Assembly: GCA_963773605.1 (NCBI GenBank)
Contig: CAVZBT010000005.1
Coordinates: 1-64,000, forward strand
Length of the DNA stretch: 64,000 nt
Direction of reading: 5' to 3'
Source: CAVZBT01 sp963773605
Lineage (GTDB): Bacteria; Acidobacteriota; UBA6911
In this document: piece after piece, positions 34,630-43,253 of the stretch
Numbering within the stretch: the stretch's first letter is position 1
Layout: every line of letters starts with the position of its first letter
The notes under the pieces: generated by a model
What the model was told of the DNA's origin: nothing
Seen by the model: the letters and a program-made list of their open reading frames with translations, nothing else
Databases searched by the model: none
Position numbers and translations under genes: made by a program

Positions 34630-35313
34630 ATGGCAAAACAGCGTAACCAGCAGCGTAACCAGGTGAAGAGTGACTCCGGGCTGAATGTGCTTTTTGCGGG
34701 CGTCGTCTGTCTGGCGGTCGGCTTGGGCATCGGGTACTATTTCGGGCGCCAGACGGTCCCGCCGGCCCCTGTGGCTTCGGCCACGGCGCCGATGCCCAAT
34801 CCCCCGCAGGGAACCGTCGCCAACCCTTCGGATTTCCTGGACAACGAGGCGAGCCTGAAGCTCTCCCTCGCCCGGAACCCGAAGGACCTGAACTCGCTGG
34901 TGCGCCTGGGCAATCTTTACTACGATCACGGCAAGTTCCGCGAAGCCGTAGATTGGTATGGCCGCGCCCTGGAGATCGAGCCGAATGACGTAAACGTCCG
35001 GACGGATCGTGGTACGAGTTATTGGAGCCTGGGCGATGCCGACTCGGCTATCGCGGAATTCAATCGGTCGCTCCAATCGAATCCGACCCATGCCCAGACG
35101 TTGTACAATCTTGGGGTCGTCTACCTGCACGGCAAGAACAACACGGCCCAGGCTCGGCTGGCGTGGGAAAAACTCCTCGCCACGAATCCGGACTATCCCG
35201 ACCGGGTGAAGCTCCAACAGCAGATCGCCCAGCTCTCTTCGAGCCCGGCGGCGTCGAGTCCGGCGCCCTCGCCGGGGGTCCGGGACCTCCTGCAGCAACT
35301 CAAAAAACCCTAG
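34630..35313 (+). CDS. Membrane-anchored TPR protein
   Basis: 227 residues. A basic N-terminus is followed by one transmembrane helix (NVLFAGVVCLAVGLGIGYYF) and a Pro-rich spacer. Three tetratricopeptide repeats then run from about residue 80 to 190, each with the W/L-G-Y-A-like pattern (LVRLGNLYYDHGKFREAVDW, DRGTSYWSLGDADSAIAEF, LYNLGVVYLHGKNNTAQARL). A Ser/Pro tail precedes the final helix. The topology is inside-out, with the TPR domain probably periplasmic, resembling CcmH/NrfG-type scaffolds. No partner gene is evident next to it. Confidence 0.85.
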   Translation: MAKQRNQQRNQVKSDSGLNVLFAGVVCLAVGLGIGYYFGRQTVPPAPVASATAPMPNPPQGTVANPSDFLDNEASLKLSLARNPKDLNSLVRLGNLYYDHGKFREAVDWYGRALEIEPNDVNVRTDRGTSYWSLGDADSAIAEFNRSLQSNPTHAQTLYNLGVVYLHGKNNTAQARLAWEKLLATNPDYPDRVKLQQQIAQLSSSPAASSPAPSPGVRDLLQQLKKP

Positions 35314-35451
35314 TTTCAGCCTGTTGAGAACCGTCCACATGCGGCCGCGTACGGTCGTCTATCACGACGGGCGAGGGGAAAGGTCCGGGCGGTCGCATCG
35401 GCCCGGGCGGGTAACTCGATTGCATTCGGCGGAGTAAGGAGGGGTTTTCCA

Positions 35452-35619
35452 ATGGCAACCAAAAACAAGACGGAAACGACTCACGTGGATCCTGTGTGTG
35501 GGATGGAAGTGAAGGAAGGCGAATCGGCCGGCACGACTACCTTTGATGGCGCGACCTACTATTTCTGCTCCGCCGACTGCAAAACCGAATTCGACCGGAG
35601 CCCGGAGGAATACGTTTGA
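35452..35619 (+). CDS. YHS-domain small protein
   Basis: 55-residue protein that is easily missed. The ATG at 35452 follows AAGGAGGGG by 8 nt. After ten residues the YHS signature appears: VDPVCGMEV, then GATYYFCSADCKTEFDR and PEEYV. The three cysteines fit the metal-binding YHS domain found alone or in copper ATPases and hydroxylases, usually for binding or sensing soft metals. The gene stands alone between the TPR gene and the convergent kinase. Confidence 0.88.
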   Translation: MATKNKTETTHVDPVCGMEVKEGESAGTTTFDGATYYFCSADCKTEFDRSPEEYV

Positions 35620-35668
35620 CGGAAGCCGGTGCCGCAGGGCCGCCGCAGCGGCCCTGCGGCCTGTCCCG

Positions 35669-36904
35669 CTACCTCAACTCGAGTGTAAACGTCGTGCCGT
35701 GGCGCCCGTCGCTCTGTACCCGGAGGTCGGCGCCGAGCGCCTCGGCCGCCGTCCTGCAAAAAGCCAGGCCCAGGCCGCTGTCGACCCGCACACCGGCGTT
35801 GCGGAGCGCCGAGGCACCGAGGGGGTCGAATAACAGCGACTGAGCCGACAGCGGAACACCGGGGCCGTCATCGATCACACTCAGGCGCGCGGTGCCGGAG
35901 TCTGTCCGATCCACACGTATCAAAACCTGGGTGCCCTTGGGCGTGTGGCGAAGCGCGTTGCGGACCAGGTTGTACAGAATCCTCCGGAGCAGCATTTCGT
36001 CCGTTTGCGCGGTCAGCGATGCGGGGGCCTCGACCCTGAGGTTTCGGTCGTCGAGCGCCGCTACCAGCTGGAACGCAGCGGCGCCTTCCCGCGCGATTTC
36101 CGCAACATTGATCGTGCTCTTTTCGGTATGCAGCTGCCCGCTTTCGGCCCGGCTGACCTGCAGGACGTTGAGGATCATCTCGACCAGGTCGTGACAGCGC
36201 CGCAGCGCCTCCTCCAGTGCGTCGCGTTCCGCCTCCTCCAGGCGCTCGGGTTGGCCGCGCATGAGCTCCAGAAAAGCGATGATGCCGGCAAGAGGGTTCT
36301 GCAGGTCGTGGACGATCATGTCGCTCAGCTGTTGCTTGGCCGCCTCCAGCTTGCGAAGCTCGCTGTTCTGGCGGTCCAGCGCCTTGTTTTTCTGCTCGAG
36401 CTGTTTTTGGGCCTCCATCATGTATGCGTCCAGGGCCAGACCCATGTCCAGGTAGATGATTTTGGTCAGCGAGAGCATCGTCCGAACATACCGCCCGGGC
36501 GCGTCGGCAAAGGCGCGTGAGAGGACATCCGAGGTAATCTGCAGGTACTTGTTGTACGCGCCCAGGTACCACTCCGGCGCAAGCCCGATGTGCTCGTGCG
36601 TCTGGCCGACGCGCAGCCGGTTTTCGAAATACCCGATGTCGTACTGTCCCGAGGTCAATTCGGCGAAGTATTTCGACTGCAGTGCCTTCAGGCGTTCGAT
36701 CATTCCCGGGGCGGAAATCATGTGGCGCGTGTGCTCGTGGGAGAACAGGTAGTCGTAGAAGCGATCTGAGATCTCACCCGCGCAACTCTTGAGGTAAGGA
36801 TGCGCCTCCCGCAGACGTTGTTCGTCCTCCTCGGTGATTTCGAGGTAGCGCTTGCGCTTCGAGACTTCTTCCTCAGTCAGGGTGAACGATCCTATAGTGA
36901 ACAT
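35669..36904 (-). CDS. Globin-coupled sensor histidine kinase
   Basis: 411-residue soluble kinase. Residues 1-160 form a protoglobin sensor domain with proximal haem His103 in VGQTHEHIGLAPEWYLGAY. A coiled linker (EQKNKALDRQNSELRKLEAA) leads to the HisKA domain with H199 in MIVHDLQNPLAG. HATPase_c follows with N-box LVRNALRHTPKG, G1 VIDDGPGVP and G2 GLGLAF. It should bind O2, NO or CO and report through phosphorelay. The start at 36904 gives a complete globin domain; the longer frame to 37003 adds only unrelated residues. No response regulator adjoins it. It is divergent from the DUF1080 gene. Confidence 0.92.
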   Translation of the reverse strand: MFTIGSFTLTEEEVSKRKRYLEITEEDEQRLREAHPYLKSCAGEISDRFYDYLFSHEHTRHMISAPGMIERLKALQSKYFAELTSGQYDIGYFENRLRVGQTHEHIGLAPEWYLGAYNKYLQITSDVLSRAFADAPGRYVRTMLSLTKIIYLDMGLALDAYMMEAQKQLEQKNKALDRQNSELRKLEAAKQQLSDMIVHDLQNPLAGIIAFLELMRGQPERLEEAERDALEEALRRCHDLVEMILNVLQVSRAESGQLHTEKSTINVAEIAREGAAAFQLVAALDDRNLRVEAPASLTAQTDEMLLRRILYNLVRNALRHTPKGTQVLIRVDRTDSGTARLSVIDDGPGVPLSAQSLLFDPLGASALRNAGVRVDSGLGLAFCRTAAEALGADLRVQSDGRHGTTFTLELR

Positions 36905-37063
36905 CTCAAGAGCCGATCTGGGGTAACAGCGTCGTGTTAGTTCGCACCCGATGCTGTGGATGGTAGCAGCCGGTGCCGGCAGCCGCAACGGCAAAGCGCC
37001 CAAAACCGCGTGACCGCATTGTGATAGGATTCAGGGCACCTAACCGAAAAGGAGCAAACGGCA

Positions 37064-37708
37064 ATGAAGAGATCCATGCTTGCAGTTGTGCTTGTCCTCG
37101 CCATCATGCCGGTCCGGGCACAGCAGTCCCCCGCCACCAAGCCTGCGCCCGCACCCGCCCAGTGGGTGTCGCTGTTCAACGGGAAGGATCTGGCCGGCTG
37201 GGTCCAGGTCGGCAACGAGAAATGGGTCGTCCAGGACGGGACGATCTACGGCGAGGGGATTACGGAGAAGTACGGGTACCTGTGCACGGAAAAAGACTAC
37301 AGGGATTTCGAATTCAGCATCCGGTTCAAATGCGAGGCTGACGGCAACAGCGGCGTATACCTGCGCACGCGCTTCAAGCCGAACACCGTCGACGTTTCCG
37401 AGGGCTACCAGGTGGAGATCGATCGAGTGCTCAACCACCACAGCGGCGGCGTGTATGGCGACAACCGCGGGTGGATGGCGTGGCCCGCCCCCGAATTCGA
37501 GACGGTGATCCGTCCCTACGACTGGAACGACATGCTGATCCGGGTCGTGGCGAACCGCACGATCGTGTGGCTTAACAGCATCCAGGTGCTCGACTATACC
37601 AACCCCTCGCCGAAATCGACCGAAGGGGTCATCGGCCTCCAGCTCCATTCCGGGGGTCAGGGAAAGATGCGGTTCAAAGACATCTTCGTCCGCGACCTGT
37701 CCAGGTAA
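37064..37708 (+). CDS. Secreted DUF1080 protein (3-keto-glycoside hydrolase family)
   Basis: 214 residues: a signal peptide (MKRSMLAVVLVLAIMPVRAQ) and one concanavalin-like DUF1080 domain. The hallmarks are SLFNGKDLAGWV, WVVQDGTIYGEG, DFEFSIRFKCEADGNSGVYL, YQVEIDRVLNHHSGGVYG, the DWNDMLIRVVANRTIVWLNS block and IGLQLHSGGQGKMRFKDI. Members include 3-keto-disaccharide hydrolases acting after FAD-dependent glycoside 3-oxidation. It converges with a TIM-barrel isomerase-like gene, a common partner in such pathways, but no oxidoreductase of that type is nearby. Confidence 0.9.
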   Translation: MKRSMLAVVLVLAIMPVRAQQSPATKPAPAPAQWVSLFNGKDLAGWVQVGNEKWVVQDGTIYGEGITEKYGYLCTEKDYRDFEFSIRFKCEADGNSGVYLRTRFKPNTVDVSEGYQVEIDRVLNHHSGGVYGDNRGWMAWPAPEFETVIRPYDWNDMLIRVVANRTIVWLNSIQVLDYTNPSPKSTEGVIGLQLHSGGQGKMRFKDIFVRDLSR

Positions 37709-37737
37709 GCGGGCCCGCTCGGCGCGCCCCCCGCCCT

Positions 37738-37815
37738 CAGGGTAACCCGGGGGAAATCCACGGGTTGAGCATGATCCACGGGCCGCGGCGATCCCACGCG
37801 GCCCGCCTGAACTGA
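37738..37815. repeat. Partial triple-hairpin repeat between convergent genes
   Basis: GGGTTGAGCATGATCCACGG followed by GCCGCGGCG...CACGCGGCCCGC matches the second half of the complete element at 47,519 (inner arm plus second hairpin). The first hairpin is absent. It sits exactly between the two stop codons. Confidence 0.6.
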
Positions 37816-37827
37816 CATGGCGCGAAT

Positions 37828-38730
37828 TCAACCGATCAGCTTCTCGAGATACGCCTTGGACTGCTTGATATCCTCGATCTGTCGCGGGCCGGAGATCTCG
37901 CGTTCGATCGTGATGGCCCCGGTGTAATTCAACGCCTTCAGGCGCTGAATCACCTTCGGGAAATCGACCTTCCCCTTCCCGATCGGCACTTCCTCCCCGA
38001 GTTTTCTGGGGTCGGTCGGGAAGAGGCCATCCTTGGCATGCACCCCGCGCACCAGCGTGCCGACGACATCGAGTGCATCGACGGGATTGCCGGTGCCATA
38101 AAGGATGAGGTTAGCCGTGTCGAGGTTGACGAACTGGTTGTCGACCCCGACATCCTGGATGCACCGGAGCATGGTCGTGGGCGACTCCTGCCCCGTCTCG
38201 TAGAGCACCATCTGTCCGTTTCCCCTGCAATGTGCGGCCACTTCGCGGATTGCGTCCACCGTCTCCTTGTACACGGGATCGTTTGGGTTTTCCGGGATGA
38301 ACCCGTTGTGGGTATGGAAGGCGGGGATGCCGAACTGCTTGGCGAAATCCGACGCCCGCTTGAAGTGATCGATCCGCTGGCGGCGGAATTTGACCGGCAC
38401 CAGACCGATCGTGGCGGGACCCTGGTAGAAATCCCAGACGTGCGGGCCCGGGCCGAGCGAATCGAGGGCGGTCACTTCGATTCCGGTCCGTCCGATCGCA
38501 TCCTTAAGCCCCTTCTGGATCATCGGCGAAAAATCCTCGGTCTGAATCTGGCAGGTCGGAAACCCGAGGTCCCGCACCCTGGCGAGGGCCGCGTCGGGAT
38601 CCTTCCCGATCCCGACGAACAGCCCCAGCCGCATCGGTTTGCCGGCCGGCCGGGTTTGCCCGGTAGAGGCGAGCAACGCGCCGGCGGCGGCCGAAAGGCG
38701 CAGAAACCTTCTTCGATCGAGATGGTTCAT
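37828..38730 (-). CDS. Tat-exported sugar phosphate isomerase/epimerase-like TIM barrel
   Basis: 300 residues. A twin-arginine leader (DRRRFLRLSAAAGALLAS) is followed by an AP-endonuclease-2/xylose-isomerase-type barrel. Metal-ligand blocks visible are FHTHNGFIPE, MVLYETGQESP (Glu), FVNLDTANLI (Asp), VRGVHAKDG (His) and ITIEREISGP (Glu). Proteins of this kind occur with DUF1080 proteins in 3-keto-sugar metabolism, as here. Export through Tat implies periplasmic action on folded, metal-loaded enzyme. The exact reaction is unknown. Confidence 0.88.
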   Translation of the reverse strand: MNHLDRRRFLRLSAAAGALLASTGQTRPAGKPMRLGLFVGIGKDPDAALARVRDLGFPTCQIQTEDFSPMIQKGLKDAIGRTGIEVTALDSLGPGPHVWDFYQGPATIGLVPVKFRRQRIDHFKRASDFAKQFGIPAFHTHNGFIPENPNDPVYKETVDAIREVAAHCRGNGQMVLYETGQESPTTMLRCIQDVGVDNQFVNLDTANLILYGTGNPVDALDVVGTLVRGVHAKDGLFPTDPRKLGEEVPIGKGKVDFPKVIQRLKALNYTGAITIEREISGPRQIEDIKQSKAYLEKLIG

Positions 38731-38792
38731 GACGATTGCCTCCTGTGATACGACGTCTTACCCGATCTCACGGCCCTGGTGGTTGCAGACCC

Positions 38793-38850
38793 TGGGGTGC
38801 GGCCGCTCGACGCCGTTAAGGGGCGGCGCACTCCAGCAGCGCAGCGGAGC
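38793..38850. repeat. Family B hairpin, short copy
   Basis: GGTGCGGCCGCTCGACGCCG followed by GGGGCGGCGCACTCCAG repeats the two arms seen in family B elements, at the 3' end of the phosphatase gene. It may act as its terminator. Confidence 0.45.
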
Positions 38851-38861
38851 TTCTCCAGGCC

Positions 38862-39350
38862 TCAGTACCGGAGCCGCAGCAAGGTCGGTTTTTCTTCCTT
38901 GCGCGGGACGAGGATGAACAGGCCGTCGTACTCGTCGTGCTCGATCGTGATGGGCTCGAGACAGCCGAACGCCTTGATGATGTTCGGGATGGTGTCGGAA
39001 TGACCGACCACCAGGACAACCTTGTCGGCGTTGTCGGTCCTGATCTTGAGCGCCAGGTCGGCAATGTCCTGGGCCTGGACTACGGCGGGTTTCACGTTCA
39101 GGCGTTCGGCCAGGGGCTGGGCTGTCTGGGCGGTGCGCTGGAACTGGGTGACATAGATGGCCGAGACGCCCGCGTCGACAAGCGTGCGGGCCAGCGCCCT
39201 GGCCCGTTCTTCCCCTTTTCCGGAGAGCCTGGTGTCCTGCGACTGGTCGGCCCTTTCCGCATGCCGCACGACGATGAGGGCGCTCTGGGTGTATCCCGGC
39301 ACAGCCATCGCCGACAGCAGCAGGGCCGCCAAAAGGAAACGGACCTTCAC
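38862..39350 (-). CDS. SixA-like histidine phosphatase, exported
   Basis: 162 residues: a signal peptide (MKVRFLLAALLLSAMAVPGY) then a compact histidine-phosphatase core. The phospho-His motif is VVRHAERADQ, with SGKGEERARALARTL, TQFQRTAQTAQPLAE and the second catalytic His in VVGHSDTIPNII. Cytoplasmic SixA removes phosphate from histidine proteins. A periplasmic copy such as this more likely acts on small phosphoesters. It lies 25 nt downstream of a cyclophilin gene in the same direction, so the two may be co-transcribed. Confidence 0.88.
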   Translation of the reverse strand: MKVRFLLAALLLSAMAVPGYTQSALIVVRHAERADQSQDTRLSGKGEERARALARTLVDAGVSAIYVTQFQRTAQTAQPLAERLNVKPAVVQAQDIADLALKIRTDNADKVVLVVGHSDTIPNIIKAFGCLEPITIEHDEYDGLFILVPRKEEKPTLLRLRY

Positions 39351-39375
39351 AGGATTTCCCTCGTTCTTTCAAGAA

Positions 39376-40047
39376 TCATGGTTTGGCGCCCCTTCCTTCA
39401 GGAGGATCGGCAGGCGCCGGGCCGATGCGTTCAAAAGTGACCTGCTTGATGATCACGGGTTTGACCGGCTTATCGGCTTCCGCAGGGACGTTCGCAATGG
39501 ACTTCACGACGTCGAGGTCCTGGCACTGGCCAAAGATCGTGTGCTTGTTGTTGAGGTACGGCGTCGGAACCTCCGTGATGAAGAACTGGCTGCCGTTGGT
39601 CGCAGGGCCCGCGTTCGCCATCGCCAGCCGGCCGGGCACATCGAATTTGAGCGACGATACGAATTCGTCCTTGAAGGGGAATCCCGGTCCTTCCGGGCTA
39701 CCCTCGCCCGTGCCGAGCGGGTCGCCCCCCTGGATCATGAACTTGGGAATCACGCGGTGAAAGGTCAGGCCATCATAAAACCGTTTGCCGCTCACCGTCT
39801 TCTTCGTCGAGGGGTCCACGTAGGGCTTCCTGCCGGTCGCCAGGCCTACGATCGTGCGCACCGTAAGGGGCGCCTCGTTCTCGAACAACCTGCAATGAAC
39901 GTTGCCCAGGCTCGTGTACAGGTTCATGTAAAGGCCGGGCTCGCGGGCAGGGGACGCAGCGCCGCCGGAAGCCTGGGGCTCCGCCGCCGCCAGCCCGCCG
40001 GGCAGCGACAGGCACAGGATGGCCGCCGCAACATACGCAGACTTCAT
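39376..40047 (-). CDS. Exported cyclophilin-type peptidyl-prolyl isomerase
   Basis: 223 residues with a signal peptide (MKSAYVAAAILCLSLPGG) and one cyclophilin domain. The active-site landmarks are YDGLTFHRVIPKFMIQGGDP, SQFFITEVPTPYLNNKHTIF and a C-terminal strand VIIKQVTFERIG. It should assist proline isomerisation of folding proteins in the periplasm. The start at 40047 is chosen because it opens the signal peptide; the frame extends to 40113 without one. It lies 28 nt after the RsbW-like gene and 25 nt before the phosphatase. Confidence 0.92.
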   Translation of the reverse strand: MKSAYVAAAILCLSLPGGLAAAEPQASGGAASPAREPGLYMNLYTSLGNVHCRLFENEAPLTVRTIVGLATGRKPYVDPSTKKTVSGKRFYDGLTFHRVIPKFMIQGGDPLGTGEGSPEGPGFPFKDEFVSSLKFDVPGRLAMANAGPATNGSQFFITEVPTPYLNNKHTIFGQCQDLDVVKSIANVPAEADKPVKPVIIKQVTFERIGPAPADPPEGRGAKP

Positions 40048-40075
40048 GGATGTGTGGCTCACGCTCAGCCTCCGG

Positions 40076-40564
40076 TTAGGTTTCAGAGTCAGTTGTAGGC
40101 GGAAGGTCGGCACCGCGGCGCTTCCGCATGTAAATCTCGGTGCCGCCCCGCTCGAAGCGTACCTCGTCCATGAAGCGCGTAATCATATATATGCCGCGCC
40201 CGTGGGACGAGTAGAGGTTTTGGCCGATCACGGGGCTGGGCAGCGATTCCGGCGAGAAACCGCGGCCGGGGTCCCGGACGATGACGAGGATGCCTCGGGC
40301 CTCCTCGCACATGACGCTGACCTGGACGGACTTGTTCGGGTCGTGACTGCAACCGTGAACGATGGCGTTGGCGAGCGCCTCCCGGAGAGCGGTCTCCACG
40401 CTGATCTCGTCTTCCCGGGCGCAGCCCATTTCGCGCACCGATTCCAGCGTGCGGTCGACGACCGGGGTGATGGCCGAGATCTGCGCGGGGAGGGTGACAT
40501 CCAGACGCAGCTGCAATTTGTCGATCTGAAACTCACATCGTGGAAGATTGTCGTCCGACATCAT
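40076..40564 (-). CDS. RsbW/SpoIIAB-like serine kinase (HATPase_c anti-sigma type)
   Basis: 162 residues of a stand-alone GHKL ATPase. The N-box is ETALREALANAIVHGC, the G1 box is VIVRDPGRGFSPESL, and the G2 region is SSHGRGIYMITRFMDEV. Proteins of this class bind a sigma factor or phosphorylate an STAS antagonist in partner switching. No STAS partner or sigma gene is adjacent, so the target is unknown. Two consecutive ATG codons lie at 40564 and 40561; upstream codons show no family similarity. Confidence 0.88.
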   Translation of the reverse strand: MMSDDNLPRCEFQIDKLQLRLDVTLPAQISAITPVVDRTLESVREMGCAREDEISVETALREALANAIVHGCSHDPNKSVQVSVMCEEARGILVIVRDPGRGFSPESLPSPVIGQNLYSSHGRGIYMITRFMDEVRFERGGTEIYMRKRRGADLPPTTDSET

Positions 40565-40603
40565 TACGATTTTAGTTTGCCTCTCCGCCAAGATCAATGC
40601 ATT

Positions 40604-40738
40604 CGGCAGTGGGGGCAAGCGGGCCGCGTCGGCTCGCCGCCGTACGGAATCTTGCTCATCCCGTGGGTTTCCCGTGTGCCCCGGTTGCTGCCCATCTGGG
40701 TCGGGCGGCCGACCCTGCCCACTCGACTTCATGCGACC
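40604..40738. repeat. Triple-hairpin repeat, degenerate copy
   Basis: It reads in the opposite orientation to 47,519: GCGGGCCGCGTCGGCTCGCC, then AATCTTGCTCATCCCGTGGG, a central CCCGTGTGCCCCGG part, and GGGTCGGGCGGCCGACCCTG with a closing CCCAC. All three blocks can be aligned, with substitutions. It separates two co-directional minus-strand genes. Confidence 0.6.
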
Positions 40739-40757
40739 GGTTGCAGCTGACCGCTCC

Positions 40758-42146
40758 TTATGGAGTGGAGCTGCTGCTCCCGCGGGTGTCGTGTGCGACT
40801 ATCCGGCAGCGGGGTTGGAGCGATGCCCACGACGCGGGCCACTCGACGCGGGCCGTGAACTGGAGCCCGTCGGACCGCAGCGGCACCGCGAGAGGCTGGC
40901 CCGCCCCGGCTTCGCAATAGAAGTCCGCCCGCGCGATGCCGTCGGGCGCCGTGATCGTCGGGGCGACGAACAGGGGCGCGCCGGGCGGTGCGGAGCGCAA
41001 CGGCACCCATCCGATGTGGGGCGCGCGCCGCGTGATGACCAGGCCCGACACCAGCCAGTCGCCGCCCGATCCGGGGACAAACTCGATCTCCAGACGCCCG
41101 CCCGAGACCCGGGCGTGCAGCGACTTCTCCCCGGTTTCGGCAGCGGCATATCGAATCGACTGGTTTCCGGCGCGGACTTCGAACCATCCGCCGGCCAGCT
41201 CGGGTTGGTTTGTAACGATGCAGGTCACCCGGTAGTCGCCGTCCGCCAGATCGGCCGCAAGCGTGGCTTTGCCGGCGCCGCGCAGATAGGTCGGGAAGAG
41301 CGCGGCGTACGGGGCGGGAGCCGACGCGCGCACTGGCGCCGCGCCGCGCCAGCCGAACCCTCGATCGGGCGAGTAGGCGGCCGCAGGGTGCAGCACCTTG
41401 AAGCGCCGCCCCCCAGCTGCGGCCGCAGGAGGCCCGAACTCCAGTCCGAGGTCGAACAGTCCGTAACGCTCGAGGGCCCTTTCCGATTGCGCGAGCCGCA
41501 AAGCATCGCGGCGTACGACCGGCGCATCCCGCCTGCAGGCGTCCGACTCGGCGGGACCGAACAGGATGCCCGGAGGATCGATGGTCAGGACCAGGCGGTC
41601 CCAGACGACCGACGCGGCGGCGGTCGCCCACACGGCGGTCCGCAACGCCGACACGTCCCCGGTCGCGTCGAAAAGCGCCAGCGCGGCGGCCCCCGCAACC
41701 CGGTGCGCGTGGTAACGGGCCAGCAGCGCCAGCGCACCCAGATCCGTGCGGCACTTCGGGCATTCCCCGGCCGCGGCGCGGCCGCCCTCGGCCGCGCCGG
41801 CCAAACGCAGCAGGGTGCGGACGGCGTCGTCGGGCAGCGTGCCGAGGGGCAGCTGCCCGTTCAGCCGCCAGGACACGTACTCGTCCAGGGAGGCAAACCC
41901 CTCTCGGGGCGGCGCGTCAAGATAAGCCTCCAGTGACCCGCCCGAGATGCGCCCAGGCCAGTTGAATGCGCCGTAGCTCTTCAGGAAGGGAAGGATACCG
42001 CGCGCAGCCCGGGCCGCCTCGAACAACGCACCCTGCCCCTCCGCGTCGGGAATCTCACCGGACAGATACGCGCTCCAGCGCCGGGCGAATCCCTCTTGCG
42101 CGGGCGCGCCGGAGTCCCTGGGGAACCCGATCAGGCACCACAGCAT
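40758..42146 (-). CDS. Hypothetical protein, 462 residues, two-part
   Basis: Not recognised. The first half is helical and Ala/Leu-rich (FARRWSAYLSGEIPD, DEYVSWRLNGQLPLG) and includes a lone CPKC pair (residues 129-132). From about residue 235 the protein becomes beta-rich with carbohydrate-binding-module character: ADLADGDYRVTCIVTN, GGWFEVRAGNQSIRY, ARVSGGRLEIEFVPGSGGDW, as in malectin-like or CBM-type sandwiches. A short hydrophobic start (MLWCLIGFP) is too weak for a clear signal peptide and the true start may differ. GC is very high. It lies in the same direction as the epimerase gene upstream. Confidence 0.6.
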   Translation of the reverse strand: MLWCLIGFPRDSGAPAQEGFARRWSAYLSGEIPDAEGQGALFEAARAARGILPFLKSYGAFNWPGRISGGSLEAYLDAPPREGFASLDEYVSWRLNGQLPLGTLPDDAVRTLLRLAGAAEGGRAAAGECPKCRTDLGALALLARYHAHRVAGAAALALFDATGDVSALRTAVWATAAASVVWDRLVLTIDPPGILFGPAESDACRRDAPVVRRDALRLAQSERALERYGLFDLGLEFGPPAAAAGGRRFKVLHPAAAYSPDRGFGWRGAAPVRASAPAPYAALFPTYLRGAGKATLAADLADGDYRVTCIVTNQPELAGGWFEVRAGNQSIRYAAAETGEKSLHARVSGGRLEIEFVPGSGGDWLVSGLVITRRAPHIGWVPLRSAPPGAPLFVAPTITAPDGIARADFYCEAGAGQPLAVPLRSDGLQFTARVEWPASWASLQPRCRIVAHDTRGSSSSTP

Positions 42147-42202
42147 GACCCAAAGGCAGCCAGGGTGTACCGTTTTGCGTGGTCTGTTCTGGTCTCTGCG
42201 GC

Positions 42203-43165
42203 TCAGCGGGTTCTCTCGTATTCGATGACGCCGTCGAGGATGGAATCGAGGTTGACCCTGTTCTCGTACCCGATCAATTCTCTGATCTTGGTGATGTCGG
42301 GCACGCGGCGTTCCATGTCTTCAAACCCTTCCTGGTACGCCTGTTCGTAAGGAACGTGCACAATCGGCGATGAGCTGCCGGCGCGGCGCCTGACACGTTC
42401 GGCGACGTCGTTGATCGAAATCTCCTCGTCGCCGCCTATATTGAAGATCTCGCCGACGGCGCGGGACTCGTCTATGAGGCCGATCACCCCACGCACGACG
42501 TCCTCGACCGACGTGAAGCTCCGGGTCTGGGACCCGTCGCCGAAAACGGTGATAGGTTCGTTGCGCAACGCCTGTCCCACGAACCTCGGGATAACCATCC
42601 CGTACCGCCCGGTCTGCCTCGGGCCCACGGTGTTGAAGAACCGCGCCACGACCACGGGCAGCTGCTTGGTGCGGTAATACGCCAGCGCGAGGAACTCGTC
42701 CATCGCCTTCGTCGCGGCATAGCTCCAGCGCGCGATCGAGGTCGACCCGTAGATGCGCGCGTCGTCCTCCCGCAGCGGGACGCTGGAGTTCCTGCCGTAC
42801 ACCTCGGAGGTGGAGGCGATGAACGTCTTCTTGCGGAACTTGTTCGCGAGCTCGAGAACGACCTCGGTCCCCACGATGTTGGTGTGAATCGACTTCAGCG
42901 GCTCGTCGATGATGAGTTTGACCCCCACCGCCGCCGCGAGGTGAACCACGATGTCGCAGATGCCTGTCAATTCGAGCATGGCGTCGCGGTTGAGGATCGA
43001 GTCGTTGACGAAGTGGAACCGGCGATTGGCCGAGCTCTGCCTGAGGTTGTCGAGGCTGCCGGTGGAAAGGTCGTCGATGACATAGACCTCGTCACCGCGT
43101 CCGAGGTACTGCTCGGCAAGATAGGAGCCGATGAACCCGGCTCCGCCGGTAATTAGGACCCTCAC
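42203..43165 (-). CDS. NAD-dependent nucleotide-sugar epimerase/dehydratase
   Basis: 320-residue extended SDR. It has dinucleotide motif GGAGFIGSYLAE (residues 7-18), Asp31 of VIDDLSTGSL as expected for NAD, STSEVYGRN with the catalytic Ser/Thr, and YAATKAMDE (YxxxK). The sugar-nucleotide part has FFNTVGPRQTGRYGMVIPR and FGDGSQTRSFTSVEDV. The overall pattern is closest to UDP-glucuronate decarboxylase/UDP-glucose 4-epimerase relatives (RfbB/GalE clan). The product is therefore a UDP- or dTDP-sugar for surface glycans. The next gene downstream is the hypothetical sandwich protein. Confidence 0.9.
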   Translation of the reverse strand: MRVLITGGAGFIGSYLAEQYLGRGDEVYVIDDLSTGSLDNLRQSSANRRFHFVNDSILNRDAMLELTGICDIVVHLAAAVGVKLIIDEPLKSIHTNIVGTEVVLELANKFRKKTFIASTSEVYGRNSSVPLREDDARIYGSTSIARWSYAATKAMDEFLALAYYRTKQLPVVVARFFNTVGPRQTGRYGMVIPRFVGQALRNEPITVFGDGSQTRSFTSVEDVVRGVIGLIDESRAVGEIFNIGGDEEISINDVAERVRRRAGSSSPIVHVPYEQAYQEGFEDMERRVPDITKIRELIGYENRVNLDSILDGVIEYERTR

Positions 43166-43253
43166 GGCCTCTCCTCAGGGAATGCGAGCCACGGAGGACG
43201 CCGAAAGCACGGCATCGGATGTGCTTTCCCGTGTTCTCCCGCGGCTCTTTTTC

